Of a DNA stretch of 64,000 bases, positions 52,872-61,664 are shown piece after piece. Both the position numbers and the translations under genes were made by a program. Within the stretch, counting starts at the first letter, position 1. Each line of letters opens with the position of its first letter. This DNA comes from Methylobacterium frigidaeris (GTDB lineage Bacteria > Pseudomonadota > Alphaproteobacteria > Rhizobiales > Beijerinckiaceae). The stretch covers positions 1 through 64,000 of the forward strand of contig NZ_BPQJ01000033.1 in assembly GCF_022179185.1 (NCBI RefSeq). The letters run 5' to 3'. The notes under the pieces were generated by a model. That model made no database searches, had not been told where the DNA came from, and worked only from the letters and a program-made list of their open reading frames with translations.

Positions 52872-53804
52872 TCACGGCGAAGCTGGTCGCGAATGCCGCA
52901 CTCTCGCCGCATTCGTCCGGGCCGGCTTGCGGGGGGTCGGCACCGCCGCGGTGGTGGTGGGCTCCTCCGGCGGGCAGGACGCCGTCCGGGCTTGAGCGAG
53001 CATCGCGGCGATCGCCGGGGAGAGCCCCGCCCCTGGCACGGGGCTAAGGCGCTCCACCGTGCAGGCCAAGGCCTGCGGCTCGGGCAATTGTCCGAGCGGC
53101 GCGCAGAACCAGCCTTCGAGCCGCAAGGATGCCCCAAGGCGGAACGCCGTGCAGGCTCGCCGTCCCTCCGCATCGGCGAGGGTCGCGTCGACGGTGTCGA
53201 GCGCGCCGAACCGCGTCGCGAGCTGCCCGCGCTCCCCGGTGCGCACCACCGAGAGGCCGCCGGCCTCCGCTGCCCGCCGCGCCAGGGTGACGAACAGGCT
53301 CCCCTCCCCGTCCGGCTCCGCCGTCTCGACGGCGACGAGGCGCAGGAACGGCGCCTCCTGCACCGCGAAGGCGCCGGCGGTTAGGGTGTCCTCCCGCAGG
53401 CCGGGCTGCGTCCGGGCGCTGCCGGTCGCTTCGCCGAGGCGGTAGCGGTCGGCGGCAACCTCGCTCCACACGGGCGGTGCCACCGCGGGCGCGGCGTAGC
53501 GCGGCACGAAGGCGGCTTGGTCGGCGAGCGGCGGGTCGGCGAGGCGCCGCTCGCTGGCGAGCACGCTGAGCAGCGCGATCACCGCCGCGGCGCCGACGGT
53601 GCGCCCGGCGACGCGCCGGCGCCAGGACCGCCGCGGGGCAGCGCGCGGGAGCGGCCGCGGCACCAGCGGCTCGACCGGGCCGATCTCCTGCGCCAGGGCA
53701 TGATCCCTGGCGAGAATCCGGGCGGCCCGCACCAGGGCGGCATCGTCGAAGTCCGGCCTCTGCCGCACGGGGGCGCTCCTCCGGTCGCGCGTGGACGTCG
53801 CCAC
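52872..53804 (-). CDS. hypothetical membrane-anchored protein, 310 residues
   Basis: A cytosolic Arg/Pro-rich N-terminus (about 65 residues) precedes one hydrophobic helix (VAGRTVGAAAVIALLSVLA), then a periplasmic domain of about 225 residues with FLRLVAVETAEPDGEGSLFV and Cys-containing strands, and a Pro/Thr/Arg-rich tail. The mid-part may be a small beta-rich domain. The start is GTG 53804; no clear ribosome site is seen. The topology resembles an anti-sigma or surface-anchored protein, but no zinc-binding motif and no sigma factor are nearby. Unrecognised. Confidence 0.65.
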   Translation of the reverse strand: MATSTRDRRSAPVRQRPDFDDAALVRAARILARDHALAQEIGPVEPLVPRPLPRAAPRRSWRRRVAGRTVGAAAVIALLSVLASERRLADPPLADQAAFVPRYAAPAVAPPVWSEVAADRYRLGEATGSARTQPGLREDTLTAGAFAVQEAPFLRLVAVETAEPDGEGSLFVTLARRAAEAGGLSVVRTGERGQLATRFGALDTVDATLADAEGRRACTAFRLGASLRLEGWFCAPLGQLPEPQALACTVERLSPVPGAGLSPAIAAMLAQARTASCPPEEPTTTAAVPTPRKPARTNAARVRHSRPASP

Positions 53805-54208
53805 CGGAATCGCATCGCATTTTAGCGATTTCGTTGATTTGCCCCGGCTTGTCCCCTGCGGGACCGAGTCAGGGTGAACGAGGTGCTAACGAGTGACGCG
53901 ACGCGGAATCTGTCGCCGGCTCGCGATCTCTCCCCTGGCCTGCCCCTTGACAGCAAGGCGCGTTCGGGCTGTTGCTTCCCGCGCTCGCGCACCCCATCTC
54001 GGGTGTCGCCTTTTCCGAGGACTGACCGCGCCATGCGGCCTGTGTCGACCACGACGAAACGCAAAGCCACGACGGCGATTACCGCCGCCGGCTGAAGCCT
54101 CGCGTCGTCCTCGGATCCCTCCCCGTCCGTGGCGGACGGAGGCCGGGCTCCTTGAGAGCCCGCCTGAGATCGTCCGGGGAGGAGTTAGTCCGAACTGGAG
54201 CGATTGAG
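53805..54208. other. 404-base intergenic region upstream of asd
   Basis: Divergent between the hypothetical membrane protein and asd. The asd promoter must lie here. No small gene, repeat or RNA is supported; a 73-codon frame from about 53874 lacks a ribosome site. Confidence 0.5.
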
Positions 54209-55243
54209 ATGGGTTACAAGGTTGCCGTCGTCGGAGCCACCGGCAATGTGGGCCGCGAGATGCTCGACATCCTGGCCGAGCGCGCCTTCCCGGCCGATAC
54301 GGTGGTGGCGCTCGCCTCGCGCCGCAGCCTGGGCCAGGAAGTGTCCTTCGGCGACAAGACCCTGAAGGTCCAGGCCCTCGACCAGTACGACTTCTCCGAC
54401 ACCGACATCTGCCTGATGTCGGCCGGCGGCGAGACCTCGAAGGAGTGGTCGCCCCGCATCGGCCAGCAGGGTTGCGTCGTCATCGATAACTCGTCGGCCT
54501 TCCGCTACGATTCCGACGTGCCGCTGATCGTGCCGGAGGTGAATGCCGATGCCGTCGTGGGCTTCACGAAGAAGAACATCATCGCCAACCCGAACTGCTC
54601 GACCGCGCAGCTCGTCGTGGCCCTGAAGCCCCTGCACGAGGCCGCCACCATCAAGCGCGTCGTCGTCGCGACCTACCAGTCGGTCTCCGGCGCGGGCAAG
54701 GACGCGATGGACGAGCTGTTCAACCAGACCCGCGCGGTGTTCACCGCCGGCGAGGTCAAGGTGCAGAAGTTCACCAAGCGCATCGCCTTCAACGTCATCC
54801 CGCACATCGACGTCTTCATGGAGGACGGCTCCACCAAGGAAGAGTGGAAGATGGTGGCCGAGACGAAGAAGATGCTCGACCCCAAGATCAAGCTGACGGC
54901 GACCTGCGTGCGCGTGCCGGTATTCATCGGCCACTCGGAGGCGGTGAACGTCGAGTTCGAGCGCCCGCTCTCGGCCGAGGAGGCGACCCAGATCCTGCGC
55001 TCGGCGCCCGGCATCCTGGTCGACGACAAGCGCGAGCCCGGCGGCTACATCACCCCGCACGAGGCGGCGGGCGAGGACGCCACCTACATCTCGCGCATCC
55101 GCGAGGACATCACGGTCGAGAACGGCCTCTCGTTCTGGTGCGTGTCGGACAACCTGCGCAAGGGCGCGGCCCTCAACACGGTCCAGATCGCCGAGGTGCT
55201 GGTCAACCGCAAGCTGATCCAGCCGAAGCAGAAGGCGGCGTAA
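54209..55243 (+). CDS. asd: aspartate-semialdehyde dehydrogenase
   Basis: A 344-residue NADP-dependent enzyme: aspartyl phosphate to aspartate semialdehyde, the branch point to lysine/DAP, threonine and methionine. The nucleotide loop GATGNVG is at 9-15, the catalytic Cys130 is in NPNCSTAQ, and the His is in FIGHSEAVNVEF. The length and spacing match the Gram-positive-type Asd used by alphaproteobacteria. GGAG lies eight bases before the ATG. A clean hairpin with T-rich tail follows at 55296. Confidence 0.97.
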   Translation: MGYKVAVVGATGNVGREMLDILAERAFPADTVVALASRRSLGQEVSFGDKTLKVQALDQYDFSDTDICLMSAGGETSKEWSPRIGQQGCVVIDNSSAFRYDSDVPLIVPEVNADAVVGFTKKNIIANPNCSTAQLVVALKPLHEAATIKRVVVATYQSVSGAGKDAMDELFNQTRAVFTAGEVKVQKFTKRIAFNVIPHIDVFMEDGSTKEEWKMVAETKKMLDPKIKLTATCVRVPVFIGHSEAVNVEFERPLSAEEATQILRSAPGILVDDKREPGGYITPHEAAGEDATYISRIREDITVENGLSFWCVSDNLRKGAALNTVQIAEVLVNRKLIQPKQKAA

Positions 55244-55295
55244 GCGCCGGCGCTGTGCAACGGGATCGAATCCCGTAAGATCGATACCCCTATCC

Positions 55296-55330
55296 GGCCC
55301 GCCTCCCTTCAGAGGCGGGCCGTCTTTCGT
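55296..55330 (+). terminator. rho-independent terminator of asd
   Basis: Perfect 10-bp stem GGCCCGCCTC / GAGGCGGGCC (55296-55305 and 55312-55321), loop CCTTCA, followed by GTCTTTCGT. 53 bases after the asd stop and 20 bases before the next start. Confidence 0.8.
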
Positions 55331-55350
55331 CAGACGCGGAGATCCTGCCC

Positions 55351-56880
55351 ATGGCCCCGACCGTCCTGTCCGTCCGCGACGACACCCTGGCGGTGCTGGA
55401 GCGCCTCGGCGTCCCGGCCTCGGCCTTCGCGGAGGGCGGGCTCCCGGCCCACTCGCCCATCGACGGCGGCGTGGTGACGGGCCTGCGCCAGACCACCCCC
55501 GACGAGGCCGGAGCGACGATCGCGGCGGCGAGCCAGGCCTTCCTCGCCTGGCGGCGTGTGCCGGGCCCGCGCCGGGGCGAGCTGGTACGGCTGCTCGGCG
55601 AGGAATTGCGCGCCCACAAGGACGATCTCGGCCGGCTCGTGACGCTGGAAGCCGGAAAGATCCTCTCGGAAGGCCTCGGCGAGGTCCAGGAGATGATCGA
55701 CATCTGCGACTTCGCCGTCGGCCTGTCGCGGCAATTGCACGGGCTCACCATCGCCACCGAACGGCCGGACCACCGGATGATGGAGGTCTGGCACCCGCTC
55801 GGGGTGTGCGGCGTCATCACGGCGTTCAACTTCCCTGTCGCGGTGTGGTCGTGGAACGCGGCTCTGGCGCTGGTCTGCGGCGATCCGGTGATCTGGAAGC
55901 CATCCGAGAAGACACCCCTCACCGCGCTCGCCGTCCACGCGCTGGCGACGAAGGCCCTCAAGCGCTTCGGGTCGGACGCACCAGACGGCCTGCTCGGGCT
56001 CCTGATCGGCGGCCGCGAGCTCGGCGAGCGCCTGGTCGAGGACGAGCGGGTCGCGCTGGTCTCCGCCACCGGCTCGACCGCGATGGGCCGGCAGGTGGCG
56101 CCGAAGCTCGCCGCCCGCTTCGCCCGGGCGATCCTGGAGCTCGGCGGCAACAACGCCGCCATCGTGGCGCCTTCCGCCGACCTCGACCTCGCCTTGCGCG
56201 CCATCGCCTTCGCGGCGATGGGCACTGCCGGCCAGCGCTGCACCACCCTGCGGCGGCTGTTCGTCCATGACAGCGTCTACGACGCGCTCGTGCCGCGTCT
56301 GAAGGCGGCCTACGGCACGGTGCGGATCGGCGATCCGCGCGATCCCGCCACCCTGATCGGCCCGCTGATCGACGTCGCCGCCGCCGACGGCATGGCGCGC
56401 GCCCTCGACGAGGCGCGGGCGATCGGCGGCACCGTCCATGGCGGCGAGCGTCTGCGCGACATCCGCGGCGAGGCGGCGGCCTATATCCGCCCGGCCCTCG
56501 TCGAGATGCCCGAGCAGGCCGGCCCGATGCGCCGCGAGACCTTCGCGCCGATCCTCTACGTGACCCGCTACAGCGACCTCGACGGGGCGATCCAGGCCCA
56601 GAACGCGGTGGCGGCCGGCCTTTCCTCCTCGATCTTCACCCGGGATCTCGGCGAGGCCGAGACCTTCCTGTCGGCCTCCGGCTCCGATTGCGGCATCGCC
56701 AACGTCAATATCGGCCCGTCGGGCGCCGAGATCGGCGGCGCCTTCGGCGGCGAGAAGGAGACCGGCGGCGGCCGCGAGGCGGGCTCGGATTCCTGGAAGG
56801 CCTATATGCGCCGGGCCACCAACACCATCAATTACGGCAAGACCCTGCCGCTGGCGCAGGGGGTGACGTTCGAGGTGTAG
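55351..56880 (+). CDS. amaB: ALDH7-type aldehyde dehydrogenase (AmaB-like)
   Basis: A 509-residue NAD-dependent aldehyde dehydrogenase. The oxyanion Asn160 is in TAFNFPVAVWSWN, the general base Glu263 in LELGGNN and the nucleophile Cys297 in GTAGQRCTT. The GTAGQRCTTLRRL version and the GAFGGEKETGGGRE C-terminal motif mark the ALDH7/antiquitin group: L-2-aminoadipate semialdehyde (piperideine-6-carboxylate) dehydrogenase of lysine breakdown. The lysine precursor enzyme Asd lies immediately upstream, but a terminator separates them. Symbol assigned by family; a related semialdehyde substrate is possible. Confidence 0.88.
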   Translation: MAPTVLSVRDDTLAVLERLGVPASAFAEGGLPAHSPIDGGVVTGLRQTTPDEAGATIAAASQAFLAWRRVPGPRRGELVRLLGEELRAHKDDLGRLVTLEAGKILSEGLGEVQEMIDICDFAVGLSRQLHGLTIATERPDHRMMEVWHPLGVCGVITAFNFPVAVWSWNAALALVCGDPVIWKPSEKTPLTALAVHALATKALKRFGSDAPDGLLGLLIGGRELGERLVEDERVALVSATGSTAMGRQVAPKLAARFARAILELGGNNAAIVAPSADLDLALRAIAFAAMGTAGQRCTTLRRLFVHDSVYDALVPRLKAAYGTVRIGDPRDPATLIGPLIDVAAADGMARALDEARAIGGTVHGGERLRDIRGEAAAYIRPALVEMPEQAGPMRRETFAPILYVTRYSDLDGAIQAQNAVAAGLSSSIFTRDLGEAETFLSASGSDCGIANVNIGPSGAEIGGAFGGEKETGGGREAGSDSWKAYMRRATNTINYGKTLPLAQGVTFEV

Positions 56881-56911
56881 AGCGCGAGGTCTCGTGAATC
56901 GCCGCCGTCCC

Positions 56912-58285
56912 TCACCAGGACGAGAGGGCGGCGCGCTTCCAGGTGTTGGCGGCAACGCAGGTGTAAACGAAGTTGGCGTCGTGCGCCCAATCGCCGGCCT
57001 GACATGGGGCCTTGGACGAGGCCGGCGTGGCGAGGGGCGAGTTCAGGCGTGAGGCGGTGAGGATCCCGGCCGGGTTGACGCTCCAGCCGGCGCCGCTGAT
57101 CTGCGCCGTCGCGTAGCGGCCTTGGAGCAGGATGCCGGTTGGCGTGGTCGACGCCTCGCGGAGGCCGGCGAGGGACTTGATCCCGCCGATATTCGCGAAG
57201 GTGGGCGTGTCCGAGATGTCCTCGATGGCGGCCACCGACTTGGTGCCTGCAATCTGGATCGACCGCGGGCTCGCCGACACGTCCCGGATCGCCGCCACGC
57301 CGTGGGCCGAGGTCCCGATGCCGGAAATCCCGAACCCGAGCCCTACGGGCGACATCGTATCGACCTCGATCGACGCCTGCGCCGCGACCTTCTCGCCGTT
57401 GATGCGCAGGGCCCAAATCGCCGAGTAGCCGGTCGTCGCCGAGCCGTCGCCGGTGATCTGCATGCCGTGCGTGACCTGCGCATTGCCGGCGAGGCCGACG
57501 CGGATCGCCGTGCAGTCGGCGACGCCGAGCGCGCAATCCGTCCCGCTGTCGTTAGCATAGTCAAATTCGACACCGGGGAAGAACTGCCCGGCTCTCGGCT
57601 TCGTCTTGATGTGATAGTTGAAAGCCGCTCCCCAGGCGGCACCGGCACCATCGACAACCTCCGTCTCGAAGTAGCTGCCGACCTTGGCGTTGATGGCGGC
57701 GTCGTTGATCCACTGCCAGCGCACAGTGCCGTCCTTGGCGGTGAACGGCACCCTGACCGGGCGGGAGCCGGGCGGGGCCGAGCCGACGCCCGTGGTGCCG
57801 GCCTGCACCGCGCGATAGGTGGCATTTCCGACGTTGATGTTGTCGCCGATGGCGTAAGCGGTCGAGGCGGCGTAGGGTTTGGCGTAGCCGGTGCCGATCG
57901 TCGTCGTGACCGCGAAGGTCTGTTCCTGCGCCACGCCGTCGAGTTGCGAGCGGCCCGAGATCAGGAGCGACGCGCGTTGATGGTCGAAGAAGCCCGGGTC
58001 GCTCACGTCACCCATCGGACCGCGGATGCATGACAGGGCTGGACAGAACGACACGCGGTTGCCAGGGGCGAGCTTGATCGCGTCAGGGTTGGCGGTACCG
58101 GCGAGCGTCAGATCGAGCGCCCCGATCGTCGGCAGGCTGATCGCACGGCGGATCTCAAGCCGCTCGAGATCGGTGTCGCCCGGCTGCCCGGCTCGGGAGT
58201 CGTCCAGGGCGTAGGCGGGTGCGAACGGCTGCCCGAGCGCGGCGGCTAGGGCGAAGGTCGGCAGCAGGCGGGGCATCGGGGTCAT
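56912..58285 (-). CDS. exported protein with three 21-residue repeats, phage-tail-like
   Basis: A 457-residue protein with a signal peptide (residues about 5-26, LLPTFALAAALGQPFAPAYA). Mid-part segments such as AYAIGDNINVGNATYRAVQA and KDGTVRWQWINDAA resemble tail-fibre or cell-surface carbohydrate-binding modules. Residues 330-392 are three exact 21-residue repeats, each of the form (V/L)A(A/G)(I/L)x(D/E)xSxxP-x9-(S/A). The C-terminus (CQAGDWAHDANFVYTCVAAN and W at the end) looks like a phage or depolymerase tail module with two Cys. The ATG at 58285 follows GAGAG; a GTG 12 bases earlier is possible. No phage genes flank it. Function unknown. Confidence 0.75.
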   Translation of the reverse strand: MTPMPRLLPTFALAAALGQPFAPAYALDDSRAGQPGDTDLERLEIRRAISLPTIGALDLTLAGTANPDAIKLAPGNRVSFCPALSCIRGPMGDVSDPGFFDHQRASLLISGRSQLDGVAQEQTFAVTTTIGTGYAKPYAASTAYAIGDNINVGNATYRAVQAGTTGVGSAPPGSRPVRVPFTAKDGTVRWQWINDAAINAKVGSYFETEVVDGAGAAWGAAFNYHIKTKPRAGQFFPGVEFDYANDSGTDCALGVADCTAIRVGLAGNAQVTHGMQITGDGSATTGYSAIWALRINGEKVAAQASIEVDTMSPVGLGFGISGIGTSAHGVAAIRDVSASPRSIQIAGTKSVAAIEDISDTPTFANIGGIKSLAGLREASTTPTGILLQGRYATAQISGAGWSVNPAGILTASRLNSPLATPASSKAPCQAGDWAHDANFVYTCVAANTWKRAALSSW

Positions 58286-58429
58286 TGGGGCTCTCACGGC
58301 GACGGTGCCAGGTTCCGTGCCTGAGCCATATGATGCCGCGCAAACCCGTGACGAGCCGGACGGGGGACGAAGCGCCTAGCCGAACCGGGCGATGCCGCCG
58401 GCTCGGAGCCTCGCCTCGGGTCGGCATTC

Positions 58430-58459
58430 GCGCCGCCGGACGAGCCCGTCCGACGGCGC
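58430..58459. terminator. 13-bp stem-loop after the M20 gene
   Basis: GCGCCGCCGGACG / CGTCCGACGGCGC, loop AGCC; one position is a G-T type mismatch in the stem. In the minus direction it starts nine bases after the amidohydrolase stop. Confidence 0.65.
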
Positions 58460-58467
58460 CACTCCCC

Positions 58468-59637
58468 TCACGCCGCCGGCATCGCCCGCTCGATCACCCG
58501 GGCGAACAGCGAGACGCCGTAGGGCGCCGCCTCGTCGTTGAAGTCGTAGGCCGGGTGGTGCAGGCCGGCGCCGGGGCCGGTGCCGAGGAAGATGTAGGCG
58601 CCGGGCCGGGCGTTAAGCATGTAGGAGAAGTCCTCCGCGCCCATCATCGGCTGGACGGTGCGCTCCACCGCGCCCTCGCCCGAGACCTCCGCCGCCACAT
58701 CGGCCATGAAGCTCGCCCGTCCCGGGTCGTTGGCGGTCACCGGGTAGCCGCGGCCGTAATCGGCGGTGGCGGTGGCGCCGAAGGCGGCGGCGACGTTCGA
58801 GGCCACCTGCGCGATGCGCGCCTCGCACAGGTCGCGGACCGATTCCGAGAGCGTACGCACCGTTCCGTTGAGGATCGCGAATTCCGGGATCACGTTGAAC
58901 GCGTCGCCCGCCTTCACCTGCGTGATCGAGATCACTGCCGACTGCACCGGATCGACGGTGCGCGAGGCGATCGACTGCAGGGCGGTGACGATGTGGGAGG
59001 CGACCAGCACCGGGTCGATGCAGTCGTGCGGCGCCGCCGCGTGGCCGCCCTTGCCGGTGACCGTGATGGTGATCCGGTCCGCCGCCGCCATGATCGCGCC
59101 GGGGCGGATCGCGAAGCTGCCGAGGGGCAGGCCCGGCTTGTTGTGCAGGCCGTAGACCTCCTGGATGCCGAAGCGCTCCATCAGGCCGTCCTTCAGCATC
59201 ACGTCGGCGCCGCCGCCGCCCTCCTCCGCCGGCTGGAAGATCAGAACCGCCGTGCCGTCGAAGTTGCGGGTCTCGGCCAGGTACTTGGCCGCGCCGAGCA
59301 GCATCGCGGTGTGCCCGTCATGGCCGCAGGCGTGCATCTTGCCCGGCACGGTGGAGCGGTGCGGCACGCCGCTGGTCTCCTCGATCGGCAGGGCGTCCAT
59401 GTCGGCCCGCAGGCCGATCACCTTGCCGGACCCGGTGTTGCGGCCGCGGATGACGCCGACGACGCCGGTCTTACCCAACCCCGTCACCACCTCGTCGCAG
59501 CCGAAGGCCCGCAGCCGCTCGGCCACCAGGCCGGAGGTGCGGTCGAGGGCGAACAGCAGCTCGGGATGCTGATGGAAGTCGCGGCGCCAGGCCGTGATCT
59601 CGTCAGCGAGGGCGGCGACGCGGTTGATGACGGGCAT
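58468..59637 (-). CDS. M20 family amidohydrolase (hippurate hydrolase-like)
   Basis: A 389-residue metallo-amidohydrolase, cytosolic. Metal and catalytic residues: Cys104, His106 and likely His109 in MHACGHDGHTAM, Glu138-Glu139 in QPAEEGGGGAD, and ADMDALP at 79-85. The pattern fits the HipO/IAA-amino-acid hydrolase branch, which frees amino acids from N-acyl or N-aryl conjugates or short peptides. It is divergent from a dipeptide-type ABC importer with 287 bases between starts; the importer may bring in its substrate. In a plant-associated bacterium auxin conjugates are a possible substrate class. Confidence 0.92.
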   Translation of the reverse strand: MPVINRVAALADEITAWRRDFHQHPELLFALDRTSGLVAERLRAFGCDEVVTGLGKTGVVGVIRGRNTGSGKVIGLRADMDALPIEETSGVPHRSTVPGKMHACGHDGHTAMLLGAAKYLAETRNFDGTAVLIFQPAEEGGGGADVMLKDGLMERFGIQEVYGLHNKPGLPLGSFAIRPGAIMAAADRITITVTGKGGHAAAPHDCIDPVLVASHIVTALQSIASRTVDPVQSAVISITQVKAGDAFNVIPEFAILNGTVRTLSESVRDLCEARIAQVASNVAAAFGATATADYGRGYPVTANDPGRASFMADVAAEVSGEGAVERTVQPMMGAEDFSYMLNARPGAYIFLGTGPGAGLHHPAYDFNDEAAPYGVSLFARVIERAMPAA

Positions 59638-59835
59638 GTGACAATACGCTCATATCGGGGCGGGAACGAACGCGCAGGATGCAACAGGCAGACCGGCGCG
59701 CGGTCAACTCCCTCGCACGGCTCGCGAATGTCGCGGGCCCGGCGCCGGACGCATGGCGCTCCCCGGTTGGCCCGGGACTTGTTACGGCCGCACGATCGTT
59801 CTCACCCTTCCCGCCGGCTGGCGAGACGGGAGGGG

Positions 59836-59847
59836 ATGATGCATCAT
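59836..59847. promoter_or_regulatory. 12-base palindrome upstream of the importer genes
   Basis: ATGATGCATCAT is a perfect palindrome 78 bases before the binding-protein start and 199 bases from the amidohydrolase start; CATCAT recurs just downstream (59851-59857). Candidate operator for the divergent promoters. Confidence 0.35.
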
Positions 59848-59924
59848 TTTTCATCATTTCGGCGTCGCTTGTGGCGCCGGAAGATGCTCTAACGCGCTCA
59901 GACCCCCGCGGAGTGTCCTCGTCG

Positions 59925-61532
59925 ATGTTGCCTGTGAAGTTTCGTCCGCTGCTGAAGTGCCTCGCCGCCGCCACCGCCCTCGCGGTGCTCGGGGCCGCTC
60001 CGGCCTCGGCCGCCAACACCTTCCGGTTCGCCTTCCAGGGCGACCTCAAGTCCCTCGACCCGTACACCCTGAAAGAGACGTTCACGATCGCGGCGCACGG
60101 CGCGGTCTACGAGTCGCTCGTCACCCGCGACAAGGACCTGAAGCTCGTTCCCGGTCTCGCCGAATCCTGGGAGACGCCGGAGCCGACCCGCTACCGCTTC
60201 AAGCTTCGCCGAAACGTCAAGTTCCACGACGGCACGCCCTTCACCGCCGACGACGTGATCTTCTCCGCCGAGCGCGTGCGGGCGCCGGGCTCGAACTTCC
60301 AGACCAACGTGCCGGCCGACGCCACCTTCGTGAAGGTGGACGACCACACCGTCGACATGGTGCTGAAGAACCCCAACCCCATCGCCCTGTACCAGTTCGG
60401 CGGCTGGTACATCATGTCGAAGGCCTGGGCCGAGAAGCACGACGCGACGAAGCCCACCCCGGTCTCGGCCTCGACCCCGAGCTACGCGGCCCTGCACGAG
60501 AACGGCACCGGCCCGTTCACCATCACCGAGCACCAGCCCGGCGTGCGCACGGTGTTCAAGAAGTTCGACGGCTACTGGGGCAAGGTCGAGTCGAACATCG
60601 ACGAGGCGATCTTCACCACCATCAGCAACGACGCGACCCGCGTCGCGGCGCTCCTCTCGGGCGAGGTCGACTGGGTCGATCCGGTACCGCTCCAGGATCA
60701 GAGCCGGGTGAGCTCCAGCGCCAACGCCGTCGTGGTCAACGCGCCCGAATTGCGCACGATCTATCTCGGCATGGACCAGAGCAGCGACGAGCTGCGGGGC
60801 TCCAACGTCAAGGGCAAGAACCCGTTCAAGGACGTGCGGGTGCGTGAGGCGTTCTTCCGCGCGATCGACGAGGACGCGATCGTCAAGCGCGTGATGCGCG
60901 GGCAGGCCACCCCGGCGGCCCTGCTGATCGCCCCGCCGCTCTTCCCGCTGGCGGGTGAGTTCAAGCGCCCGGCCTACGACCCGAACAAGGCCAAGGCGCT
61001 GCTCACGGAGGCCGGCTATCCCAACGGCTTCGAGGTGCCGCTCGACTGCCCGAACGACCGCTACGTCAACGACGAGGCGATCTGCCAAGCCGTCACCTCG
61101 ATGCTCGCCCGCGTCGGCGTCAAGGTGAACCTGATCGCCCAGCCCAAGGCGAAGTACTTCGCCAAGATCCTCAAGCCCGCCTTCGACACCTCGTTCTACA
61201 TGCTGGGGTGGACGCCGTCGTCGATGGACTCGCACAACATCCTGTTCGAGATCGCCGGCTGCCGCAACGACAAGTCCTCGCCGCGCGGCACCACCAACCT
61301 CGGGAATTACTGCAACCCGAAGGTCGATGCGCTGGCCGACAAGATCGAGCGTGAGACCGATCAGGAGGCCCGCAACCTGATGATCAAGCAGGCCTACGAG
61401 ATCGTCATGGGCGACTGGGGCTACATCCCGCTGCACCAGCAGGCCCTGGCCTGGGGCGTGTCGAAGAAGGTGAAGCTGGTGCCCCGCGCCGACAACCAGA
61501 TGATGCTGTACTGGGTGTCGAAGGAGCCGTAG
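59925..61532 (+). CDS. dipeptide-type ABC transporter substrate-binding protein
   Basis: A 535-residue periplasmic binding protein of the SBP_bac_5 (DppA/OppA) family. The signal peptide is residues about 1-28 with cleavage at ASA/AN. The family motif RRNVKFHDGTPFTADDVIFS and the domain TGPFTITEHQPG are clear. It captures peptides, nickel, or N-acyl amino acids and passes them to the DppB/DppC permeases at 61665 and 62662. The ATG at 59925 is the first start giving a proper signal peptide; the open frame begins earlier. A 16-bp stem-loop separates it from the permease genes. Confidence 0.93.
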   Translation: MLPVKFRPLLKCLAAATALAVLGAAPASAANTFRFAFQGDLKSLDPYTLKETFTIAAHGAVYESLVTRDKDLKLVPGLAESWETPEPTRYRFKLRRNVKFHDGTPFTADDVIFSAERVRAPGSNFQTNVPADATFVKVDDHTVDMVLKNPNPIALYQFGGWYIMSKAWAEKHDATKPTPVSASTPSYAALHENGTGPFTITEHQPGVRTVFKKFDGYWGKVESNIDEAIFTTISNDATRVAALLSGEVDWVDPVPLQDQSRVSSSANAVVVNAPELRTIYLGMDQSSDELRGSNVKGKNPFKDVRVREAFFRAIDEDAIVKRVMRGQATPAALLIAPPLFPLAGEFKRPAYDPNKAKALLTEAGYPNGFEVPLDCPNDRYVNDEAICQAVTSMLARVGVKVNLIAQPKAKYFAKILKPAFDTSFYMLGWTPSSMDSHNILFEIAGCRNDKSSPRGTTNLGNYCNPKVDALADKIERETDQEARNLMIKQAYEIVMGDWGYIPLHQQALAWGVSKKVKLVPRADNQMMLYWVSKEP

Positions 61533-61557
61533 GCCCCGGCGACAATCGATGGTGACG

Positions 61558-61594
61558 GGGCTCGGTCCCACCCCGCGCGGGTGGGACCGAGCCC
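61558..61594. terminator. 16-bp intercistronic stem-loop
   Basis: GGGCTCGGTCCCACCC / GGGTGGGACCGAGCCC, perfect, with a CGCGC loop, 25 bases after the binding-protein stop and 70 bases before the permease ATG. Followed by TCACTTCTTTCC. Probably a partial terminator or mRNA-stabilising loop that raises binding-protein output over the permeases. Confidence 0.75.
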
Positions 61595-61664
61595 TCACTT
61601 CTTTCCAGACGACGAACCGGGTCCGGGGAACGGCCTCGGACCACACCAACACAAGAAAAACCCC

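Noticed and set aside
52872..53804. Anti-sigma factor
   Set aside because: Topology (cytosolic head, one helix, periplasmic domain) fits, but there is no zinc-binding His/Cys motif and no ECF sigma gene next to it.
56912..58285. Part of a prophage
   Set aside because: No integrase, terminase, capsid or other tail gene lies in the flanks, and the protein has its own signal peptide.
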